From: G963665925 sp963678925
GTDB taxonomy: Bacteria > Bacillota > Clostridia > Peptostreptococcales > Acidaminobacteraceae
Reading direction: 5' to 3'
NCBI GenBank assembly: GCA_963678925.1
Contig: OY787533.1
Coordinates: 992,001 to 1,056,000, forward strand
Length of the DNA stretch: 64,000 nt
Part shown: positions 34,674 to 41,635 of the stretch, piece after piece
Numbering within the stretch: the first letter of the stretch is position 1
Layout of the letters: each line of letters begins with the position of its first letter
Program-made: the position numbers and the translations under genes
Notes under the pieces: model-generated
What the model was told of the DNA's origin: nothing
The model's database searches: none
The model's input: the letters and a program-made list of their open reading frames with translations, nothing else

Positions 34674-34970
34674 CTATTCACCCCTTTTTCCCCACTCCAG
34701 ATTCGAAGCGATATCAATCTGGTCAATAATACCGACAACGGCGCCGTCAATAGGTGCATCTGGTGCGTCACACGCTTTTCTGGCGGCTGTGCCCGTACAA
34801 AACAGAACCAGTTCGCCATTACCCGCACCAACGGTATCGACCCCGACAATCGGTTGACCGATTGGATTATTATTCATATCAACAGGCTGGATCAGCATAA
34901 GTTTCTTCCCTACCAGTCTGTCGTCTTTTCGCGTTGCCACTACGGTTCCAATTATTACTCCTGTTTTCAT
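34674..34970 (-). CDS. BMC vertex protein (EutN/CcmL, BMC-P)
   Basis: 98 aa, pentamer-forming shell vertex protein (Pfam EutN_CcmL). It has TGVIIGTVVATRKDDRLVGKKLM, the loop VGVDTVGAGNGELVL and DGAVVGIIDQID. Such proteins cap the icosahedral corners of microcompartments. It sits between the flavoprotein-like gene (24 bases) and the deaminase paralogue (2 bases). It is the only BMC-P in the window. Confidence 0.94.
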   Translation of the reverse strand: MKTGVIIGTVVATRKDDRLVGKKLMLIQPVDMNNNPIGQPIVGVDTVGAGNGELVLFCTGTAARKACDAPDAPIDGAVVGIIDQIDIASNLEWGKRGE

Positions 34971-34994
34971 TAAATCTCTCCCTTGTCGTCAGTG

Positions 34995-35822
34995 CTACTG
35001 ACGCTGGTAGACGATTCGAATTCCTCTGGAAATCGCCGCGTCCCTACCGAGCGGCGTTAGAATCTGTCCCTTTGTGATAGTAATTTCTTCAGCACCGGTA
35101 AGTGCCTTAATGTCACTTTCAGTCAGAAGCCTCTTAGAAGAAATCTCCGAAACGGTCAATTCACGCTTGCCCACTGATACACCAGGCTTTTCACGCCTAG
35201 GTTGATCAGCGCTCTGCATGCGCCCTCGCGCTTTGCCGCCATTGAGCTCACGCAGGTAGTCATAGTGATCCAAAATGCGTGCACCAAATCCCTTCAGGGC
35301 CGAAACATGCCCCTGCATGATTCTCTTCATGGCCCTGTTGCTGTCTATGCTGAACCATCCATCAAAGACAGAGTTGGTGTTAAGAAGCACATCCTTTTTG
35401 GTGACAAGCGCCTGCCATATAAGCAGGGATGCCAGTTCGTCCTGTATGCCCACCGCAGTTTTCGCCAGGGTGTTTTGCGTCATATTGGGAACAAGCAGCA
35501 GATCCATCTGATCTATCAGGTCCTGTATATGGACGCCCTCAGACTCAAGCAGGACCTTCTTGGACTGCACACTTTCCTGAATAGCCTCCACAGAAAGAAG
35601 GCTCTCTGCGCTTCTGGTCAAAATAACCACCGTCTTCCAACCATCGTCACGCATTGCGCGAAGTGCACCATATGCCTCGGTCAGACAAATATCACTTCCA
35701 CACAGCAGAACAGCACAAGTTTTTTCTGGAGGCATTTCGGATGATTTTCCAACAGTCGTTCCACCTGAAACCTTCATATTGAGTTTTCCAAAGGCACGAA
35801 TAATACGTTCTCTATCAGTCAC
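34995..35822 (-). CDS. BMC-associated flavoprotein-like protein, 275 aa
   Basis: Residues ~35-200 look like a flavoprotein (UbiX/Dfp-like) fold: CAVLLCGSDICLTEAYGALRAM, then LLVPNMTQNTLAKTAVG, which matches the P-x-S/T-x-N-T-hydrophobic pattern of that family. The last ~50 residues (SSKRLLTESDIKALTG ... ILTPLGRDAAISRGI) resemble a C-terminal tail seen on several BMC proteins. The first ~20 residues (RERIIRAFGKLNMKV) could be an amphipathic targeting helix. Role unknown: cofactor handling for UbiD is conceivable given UbiX in the same operon. It is not UbiX itself, which is separate. Confidence 0.65.
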   Translation of the reverse strand: MTDRERIIRAFGKLNMKVSGGTTVGKSSEMPPEKTCAVLLCGSDICLTEAYGALRAMRDDGWKTVVILTRSAESLLSVEAIQESVQSKKVLLESEGVHIQDLIDQMDLLLVPNMTQNTLAKTAVGIQDELASLLIWQALVTKKDVLLNTNSVFDGWFSIDSNRAMKRIMQGHVSALKGFGARILDHYDYLRELNGGKARGRMQSADQPRREKPGVSVGKRELTVSEISSKRLLTESDIKALTGAEEITITKGQILTPLGRDAAISRGIRIVYQRQ

Positions 35823-35848
35823 CTGACATGCCTCCCTATTTTAGTCAA

Positions 35849-36124
35849 TTAGAGTTCAGATAAAACAACACGCTCCACTTCTGAATGCGGTCTTGGGATA
35901 ACATGCACTGAATGCAGCTCGCCAACACGTGATGCAGCATCTGCACCTGCATCTGTAGCAGCCTTAACAGCACCAACATCGCCACGTACCATAACCGTTA
36001 CAAGGCCGAAACCTATTTTTTCATAGCCAACCAGTGTGACATTTGCAGCCTTTACCATTGCATCTGCTGCTTCAATTGCGCCTACCAGACCTTTAGTTTC
36101 CACCAAACCCAAAGCTTGACTCAT
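35849..36124 (-). CDS. BMC shell hexamer, PduA-like (BMC-H)
   Basis: A 91-aa shell protein: SQALGLVETKGLVGAIEAAD, YEKIGFGLVTVMVRGD and the C-terminal HVIPRPH. It is strikingly similar to PduA/PduJ, except that the pore loop reads GFG where PduA has GSG, placing Phe 39 at the hexamer pore. The start is ATG 36124, with AGGAGG 7 bases upstream; the longer frame has no ribosome site. Confidence 0.95.
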   Translation of the reverse strand: MSQALGLVETKGLVGAIEAADAMVKAANVTLVGYEKIGFGLVTVMVRGDVGAVKAATDAGADAASRVGELHSVHVIPRPHSEVERVVLSEL

Positions 36125-36163
36125 AATAATCCTCCTTAAATTCTGTGCACGATGCACCTTCAA

Positions 36164-36508
36164 TTATTCTTCTGACTGATCCGTCTTGTTTTCATTTTTA
36201 TCAGCTTGCTTCTTTTGTCCTCCGAAGGCTCCGACAAGTTTGCCGACGTCTTCATGCGGCCTTGGCAGCACATGTGACGACATGACTTTCCCAACAGCAC
36301 TTGCAGCTTCAACACCGCTTTCGACAGCTGCCTGAACAGCTGCGACCTGTCCCGTCAAATTGACAGTCACGCTCACAACACTTCCAACACCAATGACTTT
36401 TTCAACTGCAATGCACTTCACATCAGCTGTTTTGACGGCTGCGTCAAGTGCTGCTGCGGCTGCTGCAAGTCCAATGGTTTCAATTAAGCCCAACGCTTCA
36501 CCTTGCAC
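36164..36508 (-). CDS. BMC shell hexamer with charged C-terminal tail (BMC-H)
   Basis: 114 aa. BMC domain at residues 4-90 (ALGLIETIGLAAAAAALDAA, pore loop IGVGS, SSHVLPRPHED), then about 20 residues rich in Lys, Asp, Gln and Glu. Such tails in shell proteins may contact cargo or the cytosol. 39 bases separate it from the next hexamer gene. One of three BMC-H paralogues here with different pore loops. Confidence 0.94.
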   Translation of the reverse strand: MQGEALGLIETIGLAAAAAALDAAVKTADVKCIAVEKVIGVGSVVSVTVNLTGQVAAVQAAVESGVEAASAVGKVMSSHVLPRPHEDVGKLVGAFGGQKKQADKNENKTDQSEE

Positions 36509-36524
36509 TTAATACACCCCCGCT

Positions 36525-36854
36525 CTACTTTCTTTTACTTTGAACAAATGCCTCCAGATTCATTTTGTTTCCCGAGTCCGTACGTGGTACACGACTTCTG
36601 GAAACAGATTTTTCAGGACCTTTATTGTATGTTCCCGCAAAATGTTCGAGGGCATCCTTTTTCCTGCTGGTACTCACGGGCTTTCTCTGCTTGACAGGGT
36701 CAATCAGCTGTTTTAAAACACCCTCTTCATCCTGTGAGAGATGGCTGTGTCCTTGCCCTTCATAGCTGTCTATGGTCGTCATTGTCTCTGCAGTCGGCCC
36801 GAGTTTCTTGTCGACAATGCGCTGCATGATTCTAAGCGTCAATGCATTTGCCAT
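36525..36854 (-). CDS. Unrecognised basic protein of the BMC operon, 109 aa
   Basis: No known domain recognised. Residues 2-18 (ANALTLRIMQRIVDKKL) form an amphipathic helix of the kind that targets cargo into microcompartments. The rest is polar and low in hydrophobic residues (KQRKPVSTSRKKDA, SVSRSRVPRTDSGNK), with a second short helix at the C-terminus (MNLEAFVQSKRK), so it is probably largely disordered. It lies between two hexamer genes with gaps of 16 and 17 bases. A scaffold linking enzymes to the shell is a reasonable guess. Confidence 0.7.
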   Translation of the reverse strand: MANALTLRIMQRIVDKKLGPTAETMTTIDSYEGQGHSHLSQDEEGVLKQLIDPVKQRKPVSTSRKKDALEHFAGTYNKGPEKSVSRSRVPRTDSGNKMNLEAFVQSKRK

Positions 36855-36871
36855 ATGTCTTCCTCCTAACT

Positions 36872-37141
36872 CTAAGCCTCAAATAGGATGTCCATATCCC
36901 CTTCAGGTCGTGGAATGACATTGATGCCAATAACATCTGCCATGTGCGCTGCACCATCCTGCGCAGCAGCAATTGCCGAGTTGACAGCTGCTACTTCGCC
37001 TTCAATAACGACACTGATGACACCCGACCCAACCACATTGAAGTCTTTTATTGTCACATCGGCTGACTTCACCATAATATCTGCTGCATAGCACGCAGCG
37101 ACATAGCTTCTGATTTCAAAAAAACCAAGTGCCTTCTTCAT
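36872..37141 (-). CDS. BMC shell hexamer (BMC-H)
   Basis: 89 aa: KKALGFFEIRSYVAACYAAD, NVVGSGVISVVIEGEV with a GSG pore loop, and NVIPRPEGD. Less like PduA than its neighbour at 35849. Its ATG overlaps the UbiD stop (ATGA), so decarboxylase and shell protein are translationally coupled, which supports a shared compartment. Confidence 0.94.
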   Translation of the reverse strand: MKKALGFFEIRSYVAACYAADIMVKSADVTIKDFNVVGSGVISVVIEGEVAAVNSAIAAAQDGAAHMADVIGINVIPRPEGDMDILFEA

Positions 37142-38508
37142 CGCTTACGTCCCTCCAATTCTACACCCGGAAAGAACCGCTTAAGGTCAATCGCTTCGTA
37201 TCCAGGTATTTTAGCCTTTTCAAACCCTTTTCCAAGTTCCCCAAGGGGCTTTGTTGCGTCAACACCCATTTTGTCTGTTGTGTTTTCAAGCAGATGGGAA
37301 GGGTCAAGTCCGGTTCCCTGGGCGCCTGAAATAATGATGATATCCTTGGAAGCCTGAACCCTTGATGCGATTGCACCTTCAACATCGCCTGGATCAAATA
37401 TATCAATGTCATCATCAACTATGACAACGTGTTTCATGTCTTTGGTACTGCTCAGGGCAGTAATGATTGCCGTTCTTGCATCGCCCGGAAGCTTCTTTTT
37501 GATGGAGACGAGTCCATGAAATCTGCATCCGGCTCCAATTGTCACATTAACATCCTTCACTTCTACAAAACGGTTCACATGGGCATACAGCTCAACGTCC
37601 CTAATGAGTCCATTTGACAGATGCTCTTCCTTGCACGGCGCGGAAATCTGCATAATCGGATCATTGCGGTGGGTAACCGCCTTCACCCGCATAACCGGAT
37701 GAGACTTGACCGATCCGTAGTATCCCATAAGTTCTCCAAAGGGACCCTCAATCTCAGATTCGCGTGCTGCTATAACACCTTCGAGCACGATCTCAGCATC
37801 TGCCGGAACCTCCAGATCAACCGTTTTGCATTTTACGATACGAAGCGGTTCACCTCTCAGCGCACTGTCAATGGCATGCTTGTCCACACCGTAAATATCT
37901 GTGCCGACCTGTGAAGCCAAACAGTAGTTATAGTCATAACCCAGAACAACAGCGATTTCCATGTCCTTTCCTTCAGACTTGTAGCGCTGAAGCATCCCTG
38001 ACAGGGGCTCTGAGGTCACAAGTACGCTCAGACTGTTTCTGCCATTGAACTGAAGCCTGCGAATTGATGTAAATGTATCGCCCGTTTCAGGGTCTTTAAC
38101 CACGACAACCCCAGCTGTAATAAAGCTGGAGGAATCATGCTCATGAAATGTCGGAAGCGGCAGAAGCTTTCCAATGTCGATTCCGTTTCTGATTACATTC
38201 TCATGCACCGGGCCGCTTTGAACCAGCGCTGGTTTCATGGGTCTTGTGATGGCACTCATGTATTTGATCAGCCTGTTTTCACGTGTTGTACCCGTAAAGT
38301 CATAGAACATTTCACGGTCACCAAACATGGCTCCTATCACTGGCATCTTATGCCCTTTGACGTTCTTGAAAAGCACAGGTGTCGTATTGCCCAGCTTCTC
38401 AAGAATTCCACCCATTTCATATTTCAAGTCTACCTGCTCTCCACATTCGAGCAGGTGATATTTTTCCTTTAACTTTGGAAGACAAGCCCGCAGCATTTGC
38501 TCAGCCAA
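37138..38508 (-). CDS. UbiD-family prenylated-FMN decarboxylase
   Basis: A 456-aa decarboxylase of the UbiD family, which needs prenylated FMN made by UbiX. The conserved Arg of TSIRRLQF and the two Glu of EIEGPFGELMGYYG make up the family's catalytic E-R-E set. It starts at TTG 38508, with AAGGAGG 7 bases upstream. In this setting the likely reaction is decarboxylation of 4-amino-5-imidazolecarboxylate to 4-aminoimidazole, a step long known biochemically in purinolytic clostridia. The family and cofactor are firm; the substrate is inferred from the neighbouring genes. Confidence 0.9.
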   Translation of the reverse strand: MAEQMLRACLPKLKEKYHLLECGEQVDLKYEMGGILEKLGNTTPVLFKNVKGHKMPVIGAMFGDREMFYDFTGTTRENRLIKYMSAITRPMKPALVQSGPVHENVIRNGIDIGKLLPLPTFHEHDSSSFITAGVVVVKDPETGDTFTSIRRLQFNGRNSLSVLVTSEPLSGMLQRYKSEGKDMEIAVVLGYDYNYCLASQVGTDIYGVDKHAIDSALRGEPLRIVKCKTVDLEVPADAEIVLEGVIAARESEIEGPFGELMGYYGSVKSHPVMRVKAVTHRNDPIMQISAPCKEEHLSNGLIRDVELYAHVNRFVEVKDVNVTIGAGCRFHGLVSIKKKLPGDARTAIITALSSTKDMKHVVIVDDDIDIFDPGDVEGAIASRVQASKDIIIISGAQGTGLDPSHLLENTTDKMGVDATKPLGELGKGFEKAKIPGYEAIDLKRFFPGVELEGRKR

Positions 38509-38528
38509 GCTATCACCTCCTTATTCAT

Positions 38529-39083
38529 CTAAGTCCACCTTCTAAAAAGCCCGCCATCCAGTCCCAGCTGGTCGAGTATACGCCCCACCATGATTAGAAC
38601 CAGATCGTCAATTGACTCAGGCTTGTGATAAAACCCCGGTGACGCAGGCATCATGACGGCACCTGCACGAGAAAGCTTAAGCATGTTTTCCAGATGGATA
38701 TCGGTAAGCGGCGTTTCCCGAGGAACAACCACGAGCGGTCTTTTCTCCTTCAAAGTGACATCGGCTGCACGCTGTACCAGATTTGTGCTCAGACCGTTTG
38801 CGACGGCGCCAAGTGTATTCATGGAACAGGGTATAATGACCATACCATCGGTTTTGAAGGACCCGCTGGCAATGGCAGCTGCAAGATTGTCATTCTCGTA
38901 TACCACCGATGCCAAGGACGCCACCTCGCTGATTGTAAAATCGCATTCGTGCTCAAGGACGTATGCGCCCATTCTGGAAACAGCCACATGGGTTTCTATA
39001 TCCAGCTCCCTTAAGGCCGTTAGGAGCGCAACTGCATAAATGCTGCAGCTGCCCCCCGTAATTCCGACCACGATTCTTTTCAT
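38529..39083 (-). CDS. ubiX: UbiX-type flavin prenyltransferase
   Basis: A 184-aa protein that makes prenylated FMN from FMNH2 and dimethylallyl phosphate. The FMN-binding start is KRIVVGITGGSCSIYAV; the family blocks KTDGMVIIPCSMNTLGAVANG and RPLVVVPRETPL are present. It lies 20 bases before UbiD and 2 bases behind the cysteine hydrolase, so cofactor supply and decarboxylase are co-expressed. Confidence 0.95.
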   Translation of the reverse strand: MKRIVVGITGGSCSIYAVALLTALRELDIETHVAVSRMGAYVLEHECDFTISEVASLASVVYENDNLAAAIASGSFKTDGMVIIPCSMNTLGAVANGLSTNLVQRAADVTLKEKRPLVVVPRETPLTDIHLENMLKLSRAGAVMMPASPGFYHKPESIDDLVLIMVGRILDQLGLDGGLFRRWT

Positions 39084-39085
39084 GA

Positions 39086-39697
39086 CTATTCCACTTTATT
39101 GGCTTGATCCCCGCCGCCTAACCACGGATCTTCGCCTTTTTCCCATGCCTGGATATACTCATCCAGATCCATAACTTTTGTGAAGATTGAAAGGTCTTTC
39201 AGACCATATTCATGCATTTCATCTGTTTTTGACGCACAGCAGTCAGCCAGCGTAATAACCTTATAAGCGTTATATAGGGCATCTGCCGCAGTCGATCGAA
39301 CGCATACGTTTGTCCAGACACCTGTCACAACCACTGTATCGAGATTTTCTTCTCTCAGATAAAGGTCCAGGTCTGTATGTGCGAACGCCGAGTGACGACG
39401 CTTTGGAATTCTGTACTCTTCCCCTTCAGGGTATAGTTCCTGGATGAAGTCAGAACCCCAAGTTCCAGCAACTGCATGCACAGGACGCACTCTAAAATCA
39501 GCATCATTCTTTCTGTGTGCCTCTTGAATATGGATGAGCTGAATGTCATCCTTGCCTTCTGCGTTTCTTGCGCGAACCCATTCAAAGAGCTTTTGCAGAT
39601 TCGGGATGATGTCATCGCCGCCTGGACAGCGAAGCGGTGCCTTCTCACCGATAAAATCATTCAGCATGTCGATAATTACAATACCATGTCGTGGCAT
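39086..39697 (-). CDS. Isochorismatase-like cysteine hydrolase (N-carbamoyl amidase candidate)
   Basis: 203 aa. The catalytic triad is seen as the Asp of VIIDMLNDF, the Lys of IPKRRHSAF and the Cys of GVWTNVCVRSTAADA. Relatives include N-carbamoylsarcosine and ureidoacrylate amidohydrolases, which cut a carbamoyl group to CO2 and NH3. The matching step here is 4-ureido-5-imidazolecarboxylate to 4-amino-5-imidazolecarboxylate. The start at 39697 follows AAGGAG; the frame opens 23 codons earlier without one. Substrate inferred. Confidence 0.85.
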   Translation of the reverse strand: MPRHGIVIIDMLNDFIGEKAPLRCPGGDDIIPNLQKLFEWVRARNAEGKDDIQLIHIQEAHRKNDADFRVRPVHAVAGTWGSDFIQELYPEGEEYRIPKRRHSAFAHTDLDLYLREENLDTVVVTGVWTNVCVRSTAADALYNAYKVITLADCCASKTDEMHEYGLKDLSIFTKVMDLDEYIQAWEKGEDPWLGGGDQANKVE

Positions 39698-39835
39698 TTG
39701 ATTCACTCCTTCTAACCGTGTATGCATCACATTCGTTTTCATAACGATGTGCGTGAATTTTCTCAATTGACTTCTTGTTGACGCTATTCTGATAATTTAA
39801 TAGATGACAGGTTGCTGCAGACTCATCTGAGCCAC

Positions 39836-41401
39836 TTAGTCATTGACGCTTTTGTAAGTGATTTTCTTATCAAGTTTTTGGATACTCTGACGTTTAACCC
39901 ACTTACCAAAGCCTGGATTCACCATGATCCCCTTGATTCCGTTGACTTCACCCTTCACCTTTTCAGGATGTTCTTTACGGTAGCTCACTTTATACTCTTC
40001 CGACCAGTTTTCTTCAGTTGTGTTGAAGACTGAGTCCCAGTCATTGAACTGTGGCAGTACGCCTTCTTCGCCGTCGCAGTAAACCAGGTTTCCGCGGACA
40101 ATCGTCTTGACCGGTTTGCCTTTTAGCTTCATGCCGTGCAGCGGATTGTACTTGGCCATGGTAACTTGTTCCTTCTGGTCAATTGTCCACTCGCGCTCAA
40201 GATCAATAACGGTCAAATCAGCGTCTGAACCAATATACATGGCACCTTTTTTAGGATAGAGTCCCATGTGCTTGGCAGCGTTAGTTGACGTAACCTCAAC
40301 AAGCTTGCTCAGTGAGATGCGTCCTTTATTGTATCCTTCTGAAACAACAATCGGTACCATGGTCTCAACACCAGGTATACCAGGGAACGCAGTCCAGATA
40401 TCTCGACCTGCCTTTTCAGATTCTATTTCGTATGGTGCATGGTCAGTCGCTACAAAATCAATGTATCCATTTCGAAGTGCTTCCCAGTGCATTTCATTGT
40501 CTTTTTTTGTTCTGAGTGGCGGTGCGATTTTTGCGTAGGCACCATGCTCTGTCATTGCTTCCTGATAATTCAGGGTCAAATAATGCGGACACGTTTCAGC
40601 CGTCACATCAAGACCGCGCAGTTTAGCTTCCCCTACCAATTTGGCGCCAATGCCTGTCGACATATGTACGATATGAAGTCTGGCACCTGTGTGCTCTGCA
40701 AAGCTGATTCCCAGCTCAATCGCCACTTTTTCTGCCAGTTCCATTCTTGCTTCAGCCCAGGCTGGTCCATCCATGCGACCCTCTTCACGGAACTTATTCA
40801 CATAGAAATCGCACATTGCAAAGTTTTCAGCATGTATTCCAACAGGCAGGCCTGTCTTGGAAACCGCTGCAAAGCATTCCAGCATTTCCGGATCTGTAAC
40901 ACGCGGATATGTAGGTACTGATGGTGTCATGTAAACCTTGAAAGCAAGAACACCTTCATCGGCCTGTTTCTGAACATTGTCGAGCCAACCCCGTCTGACA
41001 TCCTCACCTGTCACACCGCCCCACAGACCAAAATCACATAAAGCCTGCGGCTGCCAGTGCTTAATTTTTTCATGAAGCTGTTCTACACTTCTTACTGAAG
41101 GTACCGAACAGCAAGGCATATCAACAACTGTGGTCACGCCGCCAGTAACTGCTGCAGCAGAACCTGTCAATGTCGTCTCACGGTGGTCGAAGCCCTGGAA
41201 CATAAAGTGAGTATGCGAGTCAATACATCCCGGTATCGTCAGATTGCCTTCAGCATCAATCACTTCTTCAAACTCTATACCTTCAAGTGTGTCAACGAAA
41301 CCTGCAATTTTCTCGTCTTTCACTAGAATATTGGTCAGGACCGTGTCATCTCCCTGAGGGATTCTCGCGTTTTTCACGATAACATCGTACTTCATTCCCA
41401 T
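39836..41401 (-). CDS. Hydantoinase/allantoinase-type amidohydrolase (xanthine ring-opening candidate)
   Basis: 521 aa, dihydropyrimidinase-like. Metal ligands: DSHTHF, the carboxylated Lys in GVLAFKVYMTPS, the His of GIHAEN and LHIVHMST, and the Asp of ATDHAPYE. The family opens cyclic amides by hydrolysis. Purine fermentation starts with hydrolytic opening of the pyrimidine ring of xanthine to 4-ureido-5-imidazolecarboxylate; this is the natural candidate. Two ATGs (41401, 41395) follow AGGAGG; either may be used. Allantoinase is the alternative, but no uricase or ureidoglycolate genes are present. Confidence 0.88.
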   Translation of the reverse strand: MGMKYDVIVKNARIPQGDDTVLTNILVKDEKIAGFVDTLEGIEFEEVIDAEGNLTIPGCIDSHTHFMFQGFDHRETTLTGSAAAVTGGVTTVVDMPCCSVPSVRSVEQLHEKIKHWQPQALCDFGLWGGVTGEDVRRGWLDNVQKQADEGVLAFKVYMTPSVPTYPRVTDPEMLECFAAVSKTGLPVGIHAENFAMCDFYVNKFREEGRMDGPAWAEARMELAEKVAIELGISFAEHTGARLHIVHMSTGIGAKLVGEAKLRGLDVTAETCPHYLTLNYQEAMTEHGAYAKIAPPLRTKKDNEMHWEALRNGYIDFVATDHAPYEIESEKAGRDIWTAFPGIPGVETMVPIVVSEGYNKGRISLSKLVEVTSTNAAKHMGLYPKKGAMYIGSDADLTVIDLEREWTIDQKEQVTMAKYNPLHGMKLKGKPVKTIVRGNLVYCDGEEGVLPQFNDWDSVFNTTEENWSEEYKVSYRKEHPEKVKGEVNGIKGIMVNPGFGKWVKRQSIQKLDKKITYKSVND

Positions 41402-41635
41402 TCGCCTCCTTAATTTACACCTGGCAATCGTAAATTATGCCAGCACCTCAGATTTACGATTTGTGTGTCTGTGAGAAAGCCACATCATATCACTTATACC
41501 CAGCTAACTTGAAAACCCCACGAAACACAGTAATCACAGAATATTCTGTAAATAAATCATCAATCTGAGGCGCGGCATAATTCAATACCGCGCCATATTA
41601 ATTTTTCCCTCTATAGAACTTATGCAGATTTGCCC
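41402..41635. other. fhs-amidohydrolase intergenic region
   Basis: 234 bases, no gene. It holds a GC-rich hairpin GGCGCGG/CCGCGCC (about 41571-41589), the palindrome CAGAATATTCTG (41537-41548) and an inverted repeat AATCGTAAAT/ATTTACGATT (about 41428-41462). The BMC operon may have its own promoter here. Confidence 0.5.

Noticed and set aside
32857..41401. Ethanolamine-, propanediol- or glycyl-radical-type BMC
   Set aside because: None of their signature enzymes (lyase or dehydratase, aldehyde dehydrogenase, phosphotransacylase) is present; all neighbours point to purines.
39836..41401. Allantoinase of a urate/allantoin pathway
   Set aside because: No uricase, allantoate amidohydrolase or ureidoglycolate genes are nearby, whereas decarboxylase, formiminotransferase and fhs fit the xanthine route. 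The enzyme family itself does not exclude it.
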